Part shown: positions 1 to 7,870 of the stretch, one piece after another
Numbering within the stretch: position 1 is the stretch's first letter
Layout: every line of letters begins with the position of its first letter
From: Chloroflexota bacterium
GTDB taxonomy: Bacteria; Chloroflexota; Anaerolineae; Anaerolineales; Villigracilaceae
NCBI GenBank assembly: GCA_020217065.1
Contig: JAIWOB010000078.1
Coordinates: 1-10,000, forward strand
Direction: 5' to 3'
Length of the DNA: 10,000 nt
Translations under genes and position numbers: made by a program
Notes under the pieces: generated by a model
The model's input: the letters and a program-made list of their open reading frames with translations, nothing else
Told to the model about the DNA's origin: nothing
Databases searched by the model: none

Positions 1-1184
1 TTTTCTTCGGCGTGACGCGCCAAAAAATCCTCCACGCCCGCGCCCTGCCAGAATTTGGCTTTGGGTCTCCAGAGGACGGAATCGGGCAGCGCGCCTTCCA
101 TGGCTTTACGCAAAATCCACTTTTCCACGCCGTCGCGGAGTTTCAGGCTCGCGGGAATTTGCAGGGCGTAGTCCACCGCGCCGTCGTCCAAAAAGCCGAC
201 ATGCGCCACCGTACCAAAGGCGGAGGAACAGCGGTCTACGCGCTGGAGGGCAGTGTTGTGCAGGCGGTTGGCGATGTCCACCAGTTCGGCAGGCAGCGCG
301 GCAGGGTCGAGTTCTTTAAGGTAATCGTATCCGGCAAAGAGCTCGTCGCCGCCTTCGCCGGAAAACACGGCTGGGACGTGGTCGGCTGCGGTTTTGGCGA
401 CCAGATAATTCATGACGCTGGAACGAATCAGCCAGGCGTCGAAAGACTCCAGGGTGTAGATAACGTCTTCCAGCGCGGCGAAGATTTCTTTGGGTCCAAT
501 CACGCGCTCGTGGTGTTCGGTCTTGACAAATTCCGCGACGGCGCGGGCGTGTTCCAAATCCGGCGCGCCGGGCATTCCGGCGGCGAAGGTGGGCAGTTTT
601 CTCACATGCGGACGCGCCAGCGCGACCATCACGCTGGAATCGACTCCGCCCGAAAGCCAGGAACCGACTTCGCCGTTTCCAATCCGCGCCGCAACCAAAT
701 CTTCCAATCGTTTGCGTAGTTCGCGGGCAATCGCTTCCGACGATTCGTTCAACTCCGGCTGCAAGGCAATTTCAGCGACTTTTCTCATCTCTTTGCCGTC
801 GAAGATGTATCCGGGCGGCATCTCATGAACGTCCCGCGTGAAAACCAACAGCGCTTTGACTTCGGAGGCAAAGCAGAATGCGCGGTCTTGCGTCCAGCCA
901 TAATACAGCGGGCGGACGCCGAGTCTATCGCGGCGGAGTTCAAGCCCGCCGTTTTGCGCTTGCGCGCAGGCAAAGTGACCCCTGCCCGCGCAGTCTTGCG
1001 CCAGCCCTTTTGACTTCAATTCGGCGCGGTCATTTTCTTGCAGTTTCAACCCCGTCGCGCCGAGCGTCGTCCCGTTGAGTTCGACGACTTCGCGCCAGTC
1101 CTTGCCGCGATGCGATAAAAGGTCGAGGGCTTTGTTTACAAGTTCGGTTTGCCCTGCGCGGGCGATTCCTGCGATACCGGACAT
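1..1184 (-). CDS. Asparagine-synthetase-like amidotransferase with degenerate glutaminase domain (partial)
   Basis: The reading frame starts at ATG 1184 behind a strong AAAGGAGG (1191-1198) and stays open for 394 codons to the left edge, so the C-terminus is missing. The synthetase half is recognisable: the ATP-pyrophosphatase loop SGGVDSS (residues 178-184) and GEGGDELFAGYDYL (276-289) match the adjacent AsnB. The N-terminal class II glutaminase half is not intact. It begins MSGIAG, so the nucleophile Cys2 is Ser. The NGEIYNY, SDTE and LDGMFAF stretches are gone, making this half about 44 residues shorter than in the neighbour, and RGPDG has become RGKDW. Later, EARVPFLD is changed to VAHVGFLD. 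By family knowledge, such enzymes adenylate a carboxylate but cannot use glutamine. They may use ammonia, or an amine as in beta-lactam synthetases and lasso-peptide cyclases, which also lack Cys2. The substrate cannot be read from the sequence. It is the last visible gene of the operon, 26 bp after DUF2179. Confidence 0.88.
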   Translation of the reverse strand, partial: MSGIAGIARAGQTELVNKALDLLSHRGKDWREVVELNGTTLGATGLKLQENDRAELKSKGLAQDCAGRGHFACAQAQNGGLELRRDRLGVRPLYYGWTQDRAFCFASEVKALLVFTRDVHEMPPGYIFDGKEMRKVAEIALQPELNESSEAIARELRKRLEDLVAARIGNGEVGSWLSGGVDSSVMVALARPHVRKLPTFAAGMPGAPDLEHARAVAEFVKTEHHERVIGPKEIFAALEDVIYTLESFDAWLIRSSVMNYLVAKTAADHVPAVFSGEGGDELFAGYDYLKELDPAALPAELVDIANRLHNTALQRVDRCSSAFGTVAHVGFLDDGAVDYALQIPASLKLRDGVEKWILRKAMEGALPDSVLWRPKAKFWQGAGVEDFLARHAEE

Positions 1185-1210
1185 CAGCGACCTCCTTTAA
1201 TTTTTTTCTT

Positions 1211-1768
1211 TTACTTTCCTTTTCGGACGCGCAGCCCGCTGGAGGCGCTGGCGGGGAACACGCCGTGCGCCGCCGAGCGCAATTCTTCCACGGTGTAAAA
1301 GGCGTTGGGATGCGAGGCTTGAATTATCCCGATGACTTCCGCCAAAGACTTTCGGCTGACGACGACGTAGATGAGCTGCACCGCGCCTTGCGAGCCTTGT
1401 CCCTCCACGCGGGTGAAGCCGTAGCCTCGCGCGCGCAGTTCAAGGGTCGCGTCGGCGGTGTTGGCGGGCAGGATGGCGCGGACGACGACCATGCCCAGCG
1501 CGAGTTTGTCTTCGATGAACATACCGATATACGTCCCCGCCGCAAAGCCCGCCGCGTAAGCGAGATAGGCGGCAAGGTTGTGCGCGCCGCGCGTGATTTC
1601 CGAAATCACGCTGACCCAGATGAAAACTTCCACAAAGCCGAGCAGCGGGGCGAGTTTTCTCTTGCCGCGCGAGGTGAAGATGATGCGCAGCGTGCCGAGC
1701 GTGACGTCGGCAATGCGCGCGAAAAAGACGAGCAGGGGCAGACCGACCCAGAGATACCAATCGAACAT
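1211..1768 (-). CDS. DUF2179/UPF0316 (YebE-like) membrane protein
   Basis: This 185-residue protein matches the UPF0316 family (DUF5698 plus DUF2179; Bacillus subtilis YebE is similar in size). About three hydrophobic segments occupy roughly residues 4-22, 37-57 and 60-82, with the family-typical stretch ADVTLGTLRIIFTSRGKR between the first two. The C-terminal half (about 90-165) is the soluble DUF2179 domain, also found at the end of YitT-type membrane proteins, where a cytoplasmic ligand-binding role is suspected but not proven. The start is ambiguous: ATG 1768 is used here, and TTG 1771 directly upstream is also in frame. The AGGAG upstream is 10 nt from the ATG and 7 nt from the TTG. The gene sits between two asparagine-synthetase-type genes in the same direction, 45 bp after asnB, so it is probably co-transcribed. 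A membrane protein here could export or sense the product, which is only inference. Confidence 0.85.
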   Translation of the reverse strand: MFDWYLWVGLPLLVFFARIADVTLGTLRIIFTSRGKRKLAPLLGFVEVFIWVSVISEITRGAHNLAAYLAYAAGFAAGTYIGMFIEDKLALGMVVVRAILPANTADATLELRARGYGFTRVEGQGSQGAVQLIYVVVSRKSLAEVIGIIQASHPNAFYTVEELRSAAHGVFPASASSGLRVRKGK

Positions 1769-1793
1769 CAATTACGGACTCCTATGATTTTGC

Positions 1794-1813
1794 AGGACGG
1801 ACTGAAGTCCGTC

Positions 1814-1815
<2 letters not shown>
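1794..1815. repeat. Perfect hairpin at the asnB stop codon, possible dispersed palindromic repeat
   Basis: A perfect 9-bp stem (1794-1802 with 1807-1815, arm AGGACGGAC) closes a TGAA tetraloop. The right arm overlaps the last bases of the asnB stop codon TAG (1816-1814 on the minus strand). No T-tract follows on either strand, so it does not look like a classical intrinsic terminator. It could be a REP-like interspersed palindrome, or an mRNA-stabilising or attenuating structure between asnB and the DUF2179 gene. Confidence 0.55.
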
Positions 1816-3307
<1,492 letters not shown>

Positions 3308-3330
3308 AAAAAATTCTCCTTAAGTTTATC

Positions 3331-3410
3331 TGTCATTGCGAGCGCAGCGAAGCAATCCCGGAAAATGAGGAGATTGCTTCGTCGCCGCTACGCGGCTCCT
3401 CGCAATGACA
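3331..3410. repeat. TGTCATTGCGAG-type palindromic interspersed repeat
   Basis: An 80-bp element is bounded by perfect 12-bp inverted arms, TGTCATTGCGAG (3331-3342) and its complement (3399-3410). Inside are a second perfect 10-bp pair, CGAAGCAATC (3348-3357) and its complement (3372-3381), and a small GCCGC/GCGGC hairpin (3384-3396). Sequences of this TGTCATTGCGAG...GAAGCAATC type are known as abundant extragenic palindromes in several bacterial groups. It fills most of the gap between the opine dehydrogenase stop and asnB. On RNA it would fold into a long rod that could affect transcript stability or relative expression of the flanking genes. Confidence 0.85.
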
Positions 3411-3421
3411 TTTCACGCAAT

Positions 3422-4525
3422 TTACTCAATCTTCCCTTCCTGAACAAATCGGGTTAACTCGCTCACGCTCCACTGCTCCAAGCCGAGTTTTTCCACCGTG
3501 CGCCCGCGCCGCCAGTAATCGGTGCGGTGAATGATGCTGCCGATTTTTATCATGCTCTCCATCGCGCCCACAGCCACGCCATAACGCTTGCCAATGGATG
3601 CAATCGGCACGAGGCTCATGGGAATATCCTCGAACAAGTAGCGGTGATTCAACGTCGGCGGCGCTTTGATGCCGTAATAGCCGGGTTGATTGTGAATGGC
3701 TTCGTGCAAGTCCGCGCCGTCGGTGTCGTAGGCGAGTTTCAGCCATTCCAGCGCGGTGCGCGCGCGGATTCCCACCGCCGAGGCGACGGTCACGCGCTCG
3801 CGGTCCAGCACTTCCAACATCCGCGCCACGGAGGGAGTCACGCCGTCAATGTAAAACTGATAATCGCCGTGAGTCGCTTCAATCCACCCGGCGTTGAGCA
3901 AGGTCAGCGCGGGGTGAAAAATTGCGCCCATGTTATTCAACCCTGTGTGCAGCACGTCCACGCCGTCAATGAATTGCGGATACGCTTCGCTAATCGCGTC
4001 CAGGACTTGCTGCGTGCGGGTTGCGGGCAAAGCCGCCAGCGGCACGGCTTCTTTGATTCTGAAAATCCGCGCCTGTGCGGGACCATCGGAGCGCGATGCG
4101 TAGATGAAGGTCTCCGCTTCGGAGATGGTCACGTCCGCTTTGCATTCGGTATCGCGCAGGACTTTGGAAAATTCCAACGCGCCGCAAGTGCGCCCGGGGT
4201 GCAGAATCACAATCTGCCCGTCCTTCAAATGCGGCGACATGGTTTTGGCGATGTCGGCGTGCGCGGACGAGGGCAGCACGACCATAATGACCTTCACATC
4301 CTTGACGGCTTCTTTCATATCGGAAGTGACCCGCGCCAGTTTGCCGAATCCGTGCGGGATATTGTCTTCGTTTTCGACCAGTTCAATTCCGCCGCGTTTT
4401 TTGATGACGGCGATGCGCTCGAAGGTGCGGTTATACAAATTCACCTCGAAGCCCATCAGCGCGAGATGCGCCGCCATTGCCTTGCCGCCGTGACCGGCGC
4501 CGACGACTGCGAATTTTGTTTTCAT
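3422..4525 (-). CDS. NAD(P)-dependent octopine/nopaline dehydrogenase family protein (opine dehydrogenase-like)
   Basis: Family members reductively condense the amino group of an amino acid with a 2-oxo acid, or run the reverse reaction, using NAD(P)H. The 367-residue length is close to bacterial opine dehydrogenases (about 360). The N-terminal Rossmann domain starts FAVVGAGHGGKAMAAHLA with the nucleotide-binding glycines at 9-14. The C-terminal octopine-dehydrogenase domain shows LNNMGAIFHPALTLLNAGWIE (196-216) and HRYLFEDIPMSLVPIA (294-309). His204 and Asp300 are the best candidates for the catalytic His-Asp pair known from this family, and both are present. The start ATG follows AAGGAG by seven nt and lies 18 bp after the stop of the cobalamin protein gene, so the two are almost certainly co-transcribed. 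The substrates are not evident. Bacterial family members vary widely, and a role as a dehydrogenase of a branched or N-substituted amino acid is also possible. Confidence 0.88.
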   Translation of the reverse strand: MKTKFAVVGAGHGGKAMAAHLALMGFEVNLYNRTFERIAVIKKRGGIELVENEDNIPHGFGKLARVTSDMKEAVKDVKVIMVVLPSSAHADIAKTMSPHLKDGQIVILHPGRTCGALEFSKVLRDTECKADVTISEAETFIYASRSDGPAQARIFRIKEAVPLAALPATRTQQVLDAISEAYPQFIDGVDVLHTGLNNMGAIFHPALTLLNAGWIEATHGDYQFYIDGVTPSVARMLEVLDRERVTVASAVGIRARTALEWLKLAYDTDGADLHEAIHNQPGYYGIKAPPTLNHRYLFEDIPMSLVPIASIGKRYGVAVGAMESMIKIGSIIHRTDYWRRGRTVEKLGLEQWSVSELTRFVQEGKIE

Positions 4526-4543
4526 GTTGAATCTCCTTGTCGT

Positions 4544-6145
4544 TTAAACTTCCACGCATGCGCCATTGACGATGCGCGTCTTGACCTTGCCCAACGCAAA
4601 TTTATTGTTGCGGAGTTGCGGCGCGTCGAGCAAGCCCGACGTGACCGCGCGAGTCAAAGTTGCGGGGTCGGTCAGCGGGTCGGGGGAATCGCCCAACGCG
4701 CGGATTTTCTCCAGCAGTTGATTCGCCTGCTCTTCGAGTTGATTTACCCGCGCCTGAATCTTCGGGTCGGCGGTCATATCCGGCGCGCCCATGGCGTTTT
4801 CTATCGCGCGGCGGACGATGCCGCTGGCTTCAATCACGTCGTCCGCCGTCGCGGCGTGATGCGCTTCCGTATGCCCGACGATGTGATAAATATCGGGGCG
4901 CAGCGCCATTTGCAAATAGGTCGAGGCGGCGAGATGCCCGCGCGCCGCGTCGGGATTCAGCGGGTGAGAAAGCAAGCCGATGCGTGTCTGCTTCCAAACC
5001 TTAAAGCCCCCCTCTGCCCCCCCGTTTTTCCCCGAAAAATGAGGGGATGAAAGGGGGGCAACCATTTTGATAATAGTTAACATCTTCGCCAAATCCATCG
5101 CGTCGGAAAGTCCGGGCGGAGAATTAAACATCAACTGCGCGATGTAATCTTTCACGCCAAAGGCGCGCGCGTTATACGCGGAGAGATACGCCGCGACCAC
5201 AAACACCACGTCCGAAGCGTCTCTCATCCCCCAGTGATGCGGCTCGTTGAGCTCGACGGGGATGTTGTGTTCGCCGTACCACTTCATCACCGCTTGATGC
5301 TCGCGGATGGAGCCTTCCAAATCCCAGGGTCCGCGCCCGTCCATTTGATTGAACCAGAACAGCGGGATGGCGCACCACGCGATGTTAATCGTCTCGACGT
5401 ACATCTCCGCCAGGCGAATAAAATCGTCCGTCCCCGAATACGTCCGCAGCAGGGGATAGTTTCCGCGCCGCGAGGCTTGATACAACGCGCGGTAATCGTC
5501 CGCGCTGCGCACGGGGACTCCGCCCGCGCCTTTTCGTCTTAGGTCTTGTCTTTCGGGGTGATAAAAATTTTCCTGCGCGTCCTGGTCAATGCCAAGCGAA
5601 ATCACGTCCAACGCCTGCGCCTCCGCGATTTTTTCAATGCCGCGTATCGTCTCTTCCATCGTGGGAAGTCCGAAGTGATGACGCAAGATGGGATACGGAG
5701 ATTTCCATTTGATTCTTTCAATGGTGGATTGGGGAAACGCGGATTCGTCTTTCACCCCTGCTTGATTGCCCTTGAGATAACTTATCACCGCCTCGACGTT
5801 TTCGCTGCCGTCGAAGGTCTGCTCGAAGAAGCCGATTTTCTTCACGCGCTCCACGACGGGCGGAGTGCCGCCAAAGGCAAAGCGGACTCCCTGCTCGCGC
5901 AAGTCCGACGCGGCTTCGGCAAACGCGCCGAGCAGACGCTCGCCCGTTTCGGGGGTGAGTCGGTAGGATACGCCGACCAGGTCCGCCCGTTCGCGTTTTG
6001 CCGCGCGAATCACTTCCTCCGCCGAAACGGCGGGACCGAGGAATATCGTCTTCCAACCGGCGGATTCCGCCAGCCTGAGGAAATTCATAATACCTGCTAC
6101 GTGGACGCATTCGCCCAACGCGGCGGCAACGACGGTCTTGCTCAT
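4544..6145 (-). CDS. Fused cobalamin-binding domain and glutamate-mutase-E-like barrel protein
   Basis: This 533-residue protein appears to be a B12-dependent carbon-skeleton mutase or relative. Residues 1-125 resemble a B12-binding Rossmann domain: GECVHVAG (11-18, His15 as candidate cobalt ligand), VSYRLTPETG (59-68) and FGGTPP (91-96). The usual D-x-H-x-x-G has Cys13 in place of Asp. Residues from about 145 onward resemble methylaspartate (glutamate) mutase subunit E by recalled alignment. IDQDAQENFY corresponds to the IDAYTRQNRY region, LLRTYSGTDDFIRL to QARHGTPDSRLL, and the C-terminal LDAPQ...ALGKVKTR to the MDIPF...AGK segment. Arg155 and Arg234 appear to match two of the three GlmE substrate arginines, while the third is not conserved, so the substrate is probably not glutamate itself. 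Residues 363-382 derive from an inserted palindrome. The start has AAAGGAG six nt upstream. It is the first gene of the five-gene operon. Confidence 0.75.
   Translation of the reverse strand: MSKTVVAAALGECVHVAGIMNFLRLAESAGWKTIFLGPAVSAEEVIRAAKRERADLVGVSYRLTPETGERLLGAFAEAASDLREQGVRFAFGGTPPVVERVKKIGFFEQTFDGSENVEAVISYLKGNQAGVKDESAFPQSTIERIKWKSPYPILRHHFGLPTMEETIRGIEKIAEAQALDVISLGIDQDAQENFYHPERQDLRRKGAGGVPVRSADDYRALYQASRRGNYPLLRTYSGTDDFIRLAEMYVETINIAWCAIPLFWFNQMDGRGPWDLEGSIREHQAVMKWYGEHNIPVELNEPHHWGMRDASDVVFVVAAYLSAYNARAFGVKDYIAQLMFNSPPGLSDAMDLAKMLTIIKMVAPLSSPHFSGKNGGAEGGFKVWKQTRIGLLSHPLNPDAARGHLAASTYLQMALRPDIYHIVGHTEAHHAATADDVIEASGIVRRAIENAMGAPDMTADPKIQARVNQLEEQANQLLEKIRALGDSPDPLTDPATLTRAVTSGLLDAPQLRNNKFALGKVKTRIVNGACVEV
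5003..5060. repeat. G/C-tract palindrome inserted in frame in the cobalamin protein gene
   Basis: The outer arms GCCCCCC (5006-5012) and GGGGGGC (5053-5059) enclose further C-run/G-run pairing and an inner TTTTTC/GAAAAA hairpin (5025-5030 with 5034-5039). The composition differs sharply from the surrounding coding sequence. Read on the minus strand it encodes residues 363-382, rich in Gly, Pro and Ser (PHFSGKNGGAEGG), while well-formed GlmE-like sequence resumes with VWKQTRIGLLSH. It keeps the frame open. This pattern fits a REP-like element that has invaded an open reading frame. Confidence 0.65.
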
Positions 6146-6215
6146 CTTATTCTCCTTTCATTTTCTTGTTTGTTTACCCCCGCTCTCCCCTTCAAGAACT
6201 GTCAATACTTTTTAT

Positions 6216-6245
6216 ACCATAAAAATTCTACGCCCCGTGAATCAA
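6216..6245 (-). promoter_or_regulatory. Candidate promoter of the five-gene operon
   Basis: On the minus strand, TTGATT (6245-6240) and TATGGT (6221-6216) are separated by 18 bp. Transcription would start near 6209, giving a leader of about 60 nt before ATG 6145. The -35 box overlaps the T-tract of the upstream terminator. An alternative TTGACA lies further downstream but has no matching -10 box. This is a weak consensus-based call. Confidence 0.35.
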
Positions 6246-6279
6246 AAATGCCGCAGTCTATCGAAAACGCGACTGCGGC
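6245..6279 (-). terminator. Intrinsic terminator after the Ca2+/cation antiporter gene
   Basis: A perfect 9-bp stem, GCCGCAGTC (6250-6258) with GACTGCGGC (6271-6279), encloses a 12-nt loop. On the minus strand it is followed by ATTTTTGATT. It lies about 70 bp beyond the antiporter stop codon, in the right place and orientation to end that transcript before the five-gene operon begins. There is no T-tract on the plus side. Confidence 0.6.
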
Positions 6280-6351
6280 GCGCAAAATCAGATAATGAAT
6301 GCCTGATGTTGAGCGCTGCCCCGAATTTTTTCAAGCGTTCAATAATATTTT

Positions 6352-7446
6352 TTACGCTTTTGGGGAATTCACTTGTTTCAAGTGATGGCGCAAGGCAAGC
6401 GCCAGCAGCAGGAAGAAAGTCAGTGGGATATAGACGCTCAAAACGACATTGAATGTCCCTAGAAAAGGGCTGTTTACGGCGCGCGTCACAACATAGGCGT
6501 TGTAGGCGGCAAAGTAGATGAAGAACAAAAAGCCTTCAAAGCGCGAGATATTATTATCCACAAAGAAAACTGGCAGAGTGACCAGCGCCGCAAAAATCGC
6601 CGCTGGCAGGTCGAAGGTTAATGCCTGACTGGAGACCGCGACGCTTTGGGGAGCGACCAGCGCCGCGATTCCCAACACGCCGAGCAGGTTGAAGATGTTG
6701 CTGCCCACCACGTTGCCGGCGGAGATGTCGCCTTCGCCTTTAACCGCCGCAATTACCGAAGTCGCCACCTCCGGCAGGGAAGTGCCTGCCGCCACAATGG
6801 TCAGTCCGATGACCAGTTCGCTCACGCCCAGCGCTTTGGCGAAAGTTACCGACGCCTCCACTAGCCAGTTCGCGCCAAGGGCGAGCATGGCAAGCCCGGC
6901 GGCGACGAGCGCAAGGTTCTTAGCGATGGACTTTCCGCTTTTGGATTCTTTAACGGAATATTCCTTGCCGTACTCATCCTGAACATCCTGCTTTTCCGCC
7001 TTGCTTTTTATCAACGAGAAAACGAGATAGGCAATCAACAGTCCAAACAGGATTGCCCCGTCGAGGCGGCTAAGGAAGCCGTCCATTGCCGCCAGCAAAT
7101 AGGTCAGCAGCGAAACGCCCACCATGATGGGCGCGTCCAGGCGAATCAACTGCTCCGCAATCGAGATGGGGCGAATCATGGCGGCAATTCCCAGAATGAA
7201 AAAAACGTTAAACACATTCGAGCCGATAACGTTGCCGATGGAAATATCCGCCTGCCCCGCAAGAGCGGATTGAACCGACACGGCGATTTCCGGCGAACTC
7301 GTCCCAAACGCAACGATGGTGAGACCGATAATTAGGGGCGAAATGCCCAAAATAAAGGCGAGGCGCGACGCCCCGCGCACCATCACCTCCGCGCCAGCTG
7401 CCAGCGTTGCCAGCCCGCCAATGAAGAGAAAAATTGTCAAGACCAT
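6352..7446 (-). CDS. Ca2+/cation antiporter (CaCA family, sodium/calcium exchanger-like)
   Basis: This inner-membrane exchanger of 364 residues probably moves Ca2+ out of the cell against Na+, H+ or K+. It has the two inverted alpha repeats that define the family. Alpha-1 (about 34-80) contains GTSSPE (48-53) and GNVIGSNVFN (71-80). Alpha-2 (about 207-253) contains GTSLPE (221-226) and GNVVGSNIFN (244-253). The acidic residues of both repeats form the ion site. A charged cytosolic loop (about 147-173) links the halves, and some ten hydrophobic segments are visible. The start ATG 7446 is chosen because the protein then begins with the first membrane helix, AGAGG lies just upstream and a good promoter precedes it. 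The longer frame to 7542 would run through that promoter. It resembles E. coli YrbG and is a single-gene unit divergent from the sulfur-carrier gene. Confidence 0.93.
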   Translation of the reverse strand: MVLTIFLFIGGLATLAAGAEVMVRGASRLAFILGISPLIIGLTIVAFGTSSPEIAVSVQSALAGQADISIGNVIGSNVFNVFFILGIAAMIRPISIAEQLIRLDAPIMVGVSLLTYLLAAMDGFLSRLDGAILFGLLIAYLVFSLIKSKAEKQDVQDEYGKEYSVKESKSGKSIAKNLALVAAGLAMLALGANWLVEASVTFAKALGVSELVIGLTIVAAGTSLPEVATSVIAAVKGEGDISAGNVVGSNIFNLLGVLGIAALVAPQSVAVSSQALTFDLPAAIFAALVTLPVFFVDNNISRFEGFLFFIYFAAYNAYVVTRAVNSPFLGTFNVVLSVYIPLTFFLLLALALRHHLKQVNSPKA

Positions 7447-7479
7447 GGTCGCCTCTTTGGATGTGAAACCTGCGCGCCA

Positions 7480-7508
7480 AGTATAGACGAGGGATTTGAA
7501 TTTGTCTA
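7480..7508 (-). promoter_or_regulatory. Promoter of the antiporter gene
   Basis: On the minus strand, TAGACA (7508-7503) and TATACT (7485-7480) are separated by exactly 17 bp, close to the sigma-70 consensus. Transcription would begin near 7473, leaving a leader of about 27 nt that contains the AGAGG ribosome binding site. It is back to back with the plus-strand promoter starting at 7521. Confidence 0.65.
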
Positions 7509-7520
7509 ACCGTTTTCGCT

Positions 7521-7549
7521 TTGCCGATATGGGCTTTATCATTTATACT
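7521..7549 (+). promoter_or_regulatory. Promoter of the MoaD/ThiS-like gene, placing the start site at the ATG
   Basis: TTGCCG (7521-7526) and TATACT (7544-7549) are separated by 17 bp. Only six bases separate the -10 box from ATG 7556, so transcription should begin at or next to the start codon. No Shine-Dalgarno sequence precedes that ATG. Both facts suggest a leaderless mRNA. Confidence 0.6.
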
Positions 7550-7555
7550 TTTTCC

Positions 7556-7828
7556 ATGCCTGTCGTTCGTTTCCCCGCTTTGATGAAATTCTACGTGGAT
7601 AACCAGACGGAACTCTTGGTAGACGCCGAGACTGTCGCCGAATTGCTGGAAAATTTGACTTCCCGTTACCCCGCTCTCCAGCCGCATCTCTTCGAGCCGG
7701 GGGGAAAACTGCGCCGTCACTTTAATATTTTTGTCAATGGAGAACACATCCGCGACTTAGGCGGGATGAATACCCCGCTTAAGAAGGAAGATAAAGTCAT
7801 TTTAATGGCGGCGGCGGCGGGAGGTTAG
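7556..7828 (+). CDS. MoaD/ThiS-family sulfur carrier protein
   Basis: This 90-residue beta-grasp (ubiquitin-like) protein ends in VILMAAAAGG, the C-terminal Gly-Gly that an E1-like enzyme adenylates and converts to a thiocarboxylate. The middle has FNIFVNGEHIRDLGGMNTPLKKEDKV, typical of MoaD-type carriers. The sulfur could go to molybdopterin, thiamine, tRNA thiolation or cysteine synthesis (CysO-like); the sequence does not decide which. A likely partner E1 with a rhodanese domain lies 1.3 kb downstream on the same strand. ATG 7556 is chosen over the in-frame ATG 7496 because the domain begins here, the upstream 20 residues are unlike the family, and the promoter -10 box would lie inside the longer version. 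There is no clear ribosome binding site. Confidence 0.85.
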   Translation: MPVVRFPALMKFYVDNQTELLVDAETVAELLENLTSRYPALQPHLFEPGGKLRRHFNIFVNGEHIRDLGGMNTPLKKEDKVILMAAAAGG

Positions 7829-7836
7829 CTTTTATA

Positions 7837-7864
7837 TTGACAAAGGCGGTAAGTTAAGTAAAAT
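7837..7864 (+). promoter_or_regulatory. Promoter of the candidate small RNA
   Basis: A perfect -35 box TTGACA (7837-7842) is followed after 16 bp by TAAAAT (7859-7864). It begins nine bases after the stop codon of the sulfur carrier gene. No plausible reading frame starts downstream before the intrinsic terminator, which points to a non-coding transcript of about 160 nt. Confidence 0.55.
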
Positions 7865-7870
7865 AAGCCT

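Noticed and set aside
12..719. Plus-strand open frame of 235 codons
   Set aside because: It mirrors the well-supported asparagine-synthetase-like gene on the minus strand and resembles no family.
1591..1611. Near-perfect 21-bp palindrome (10-bp arms, one central base)
   Set aside because: It lies within the DUF2179 coding sequence and encodes a normal ISEITR segment. No regulator site of this type is recognised, so chance or codon effects suffice.
3527..5050. Long plus-strand open frame of 507 codons opposite the opine dehydrogenase and cobalamin genes
   Set aside because: It is antisense to two clearly conserved proteins, spans their junction, has no recognisable domain and is rich in Arg/His/Gln as expected for a complement shadow in GC-rich DNA.
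7447..7542. 32-residue N-terminal extension of the antiporter
   Set aside because: It would include the promoter at 7480-7508, is not hydrophobic, and a proper start with a ribosome binding site exists at 7446.
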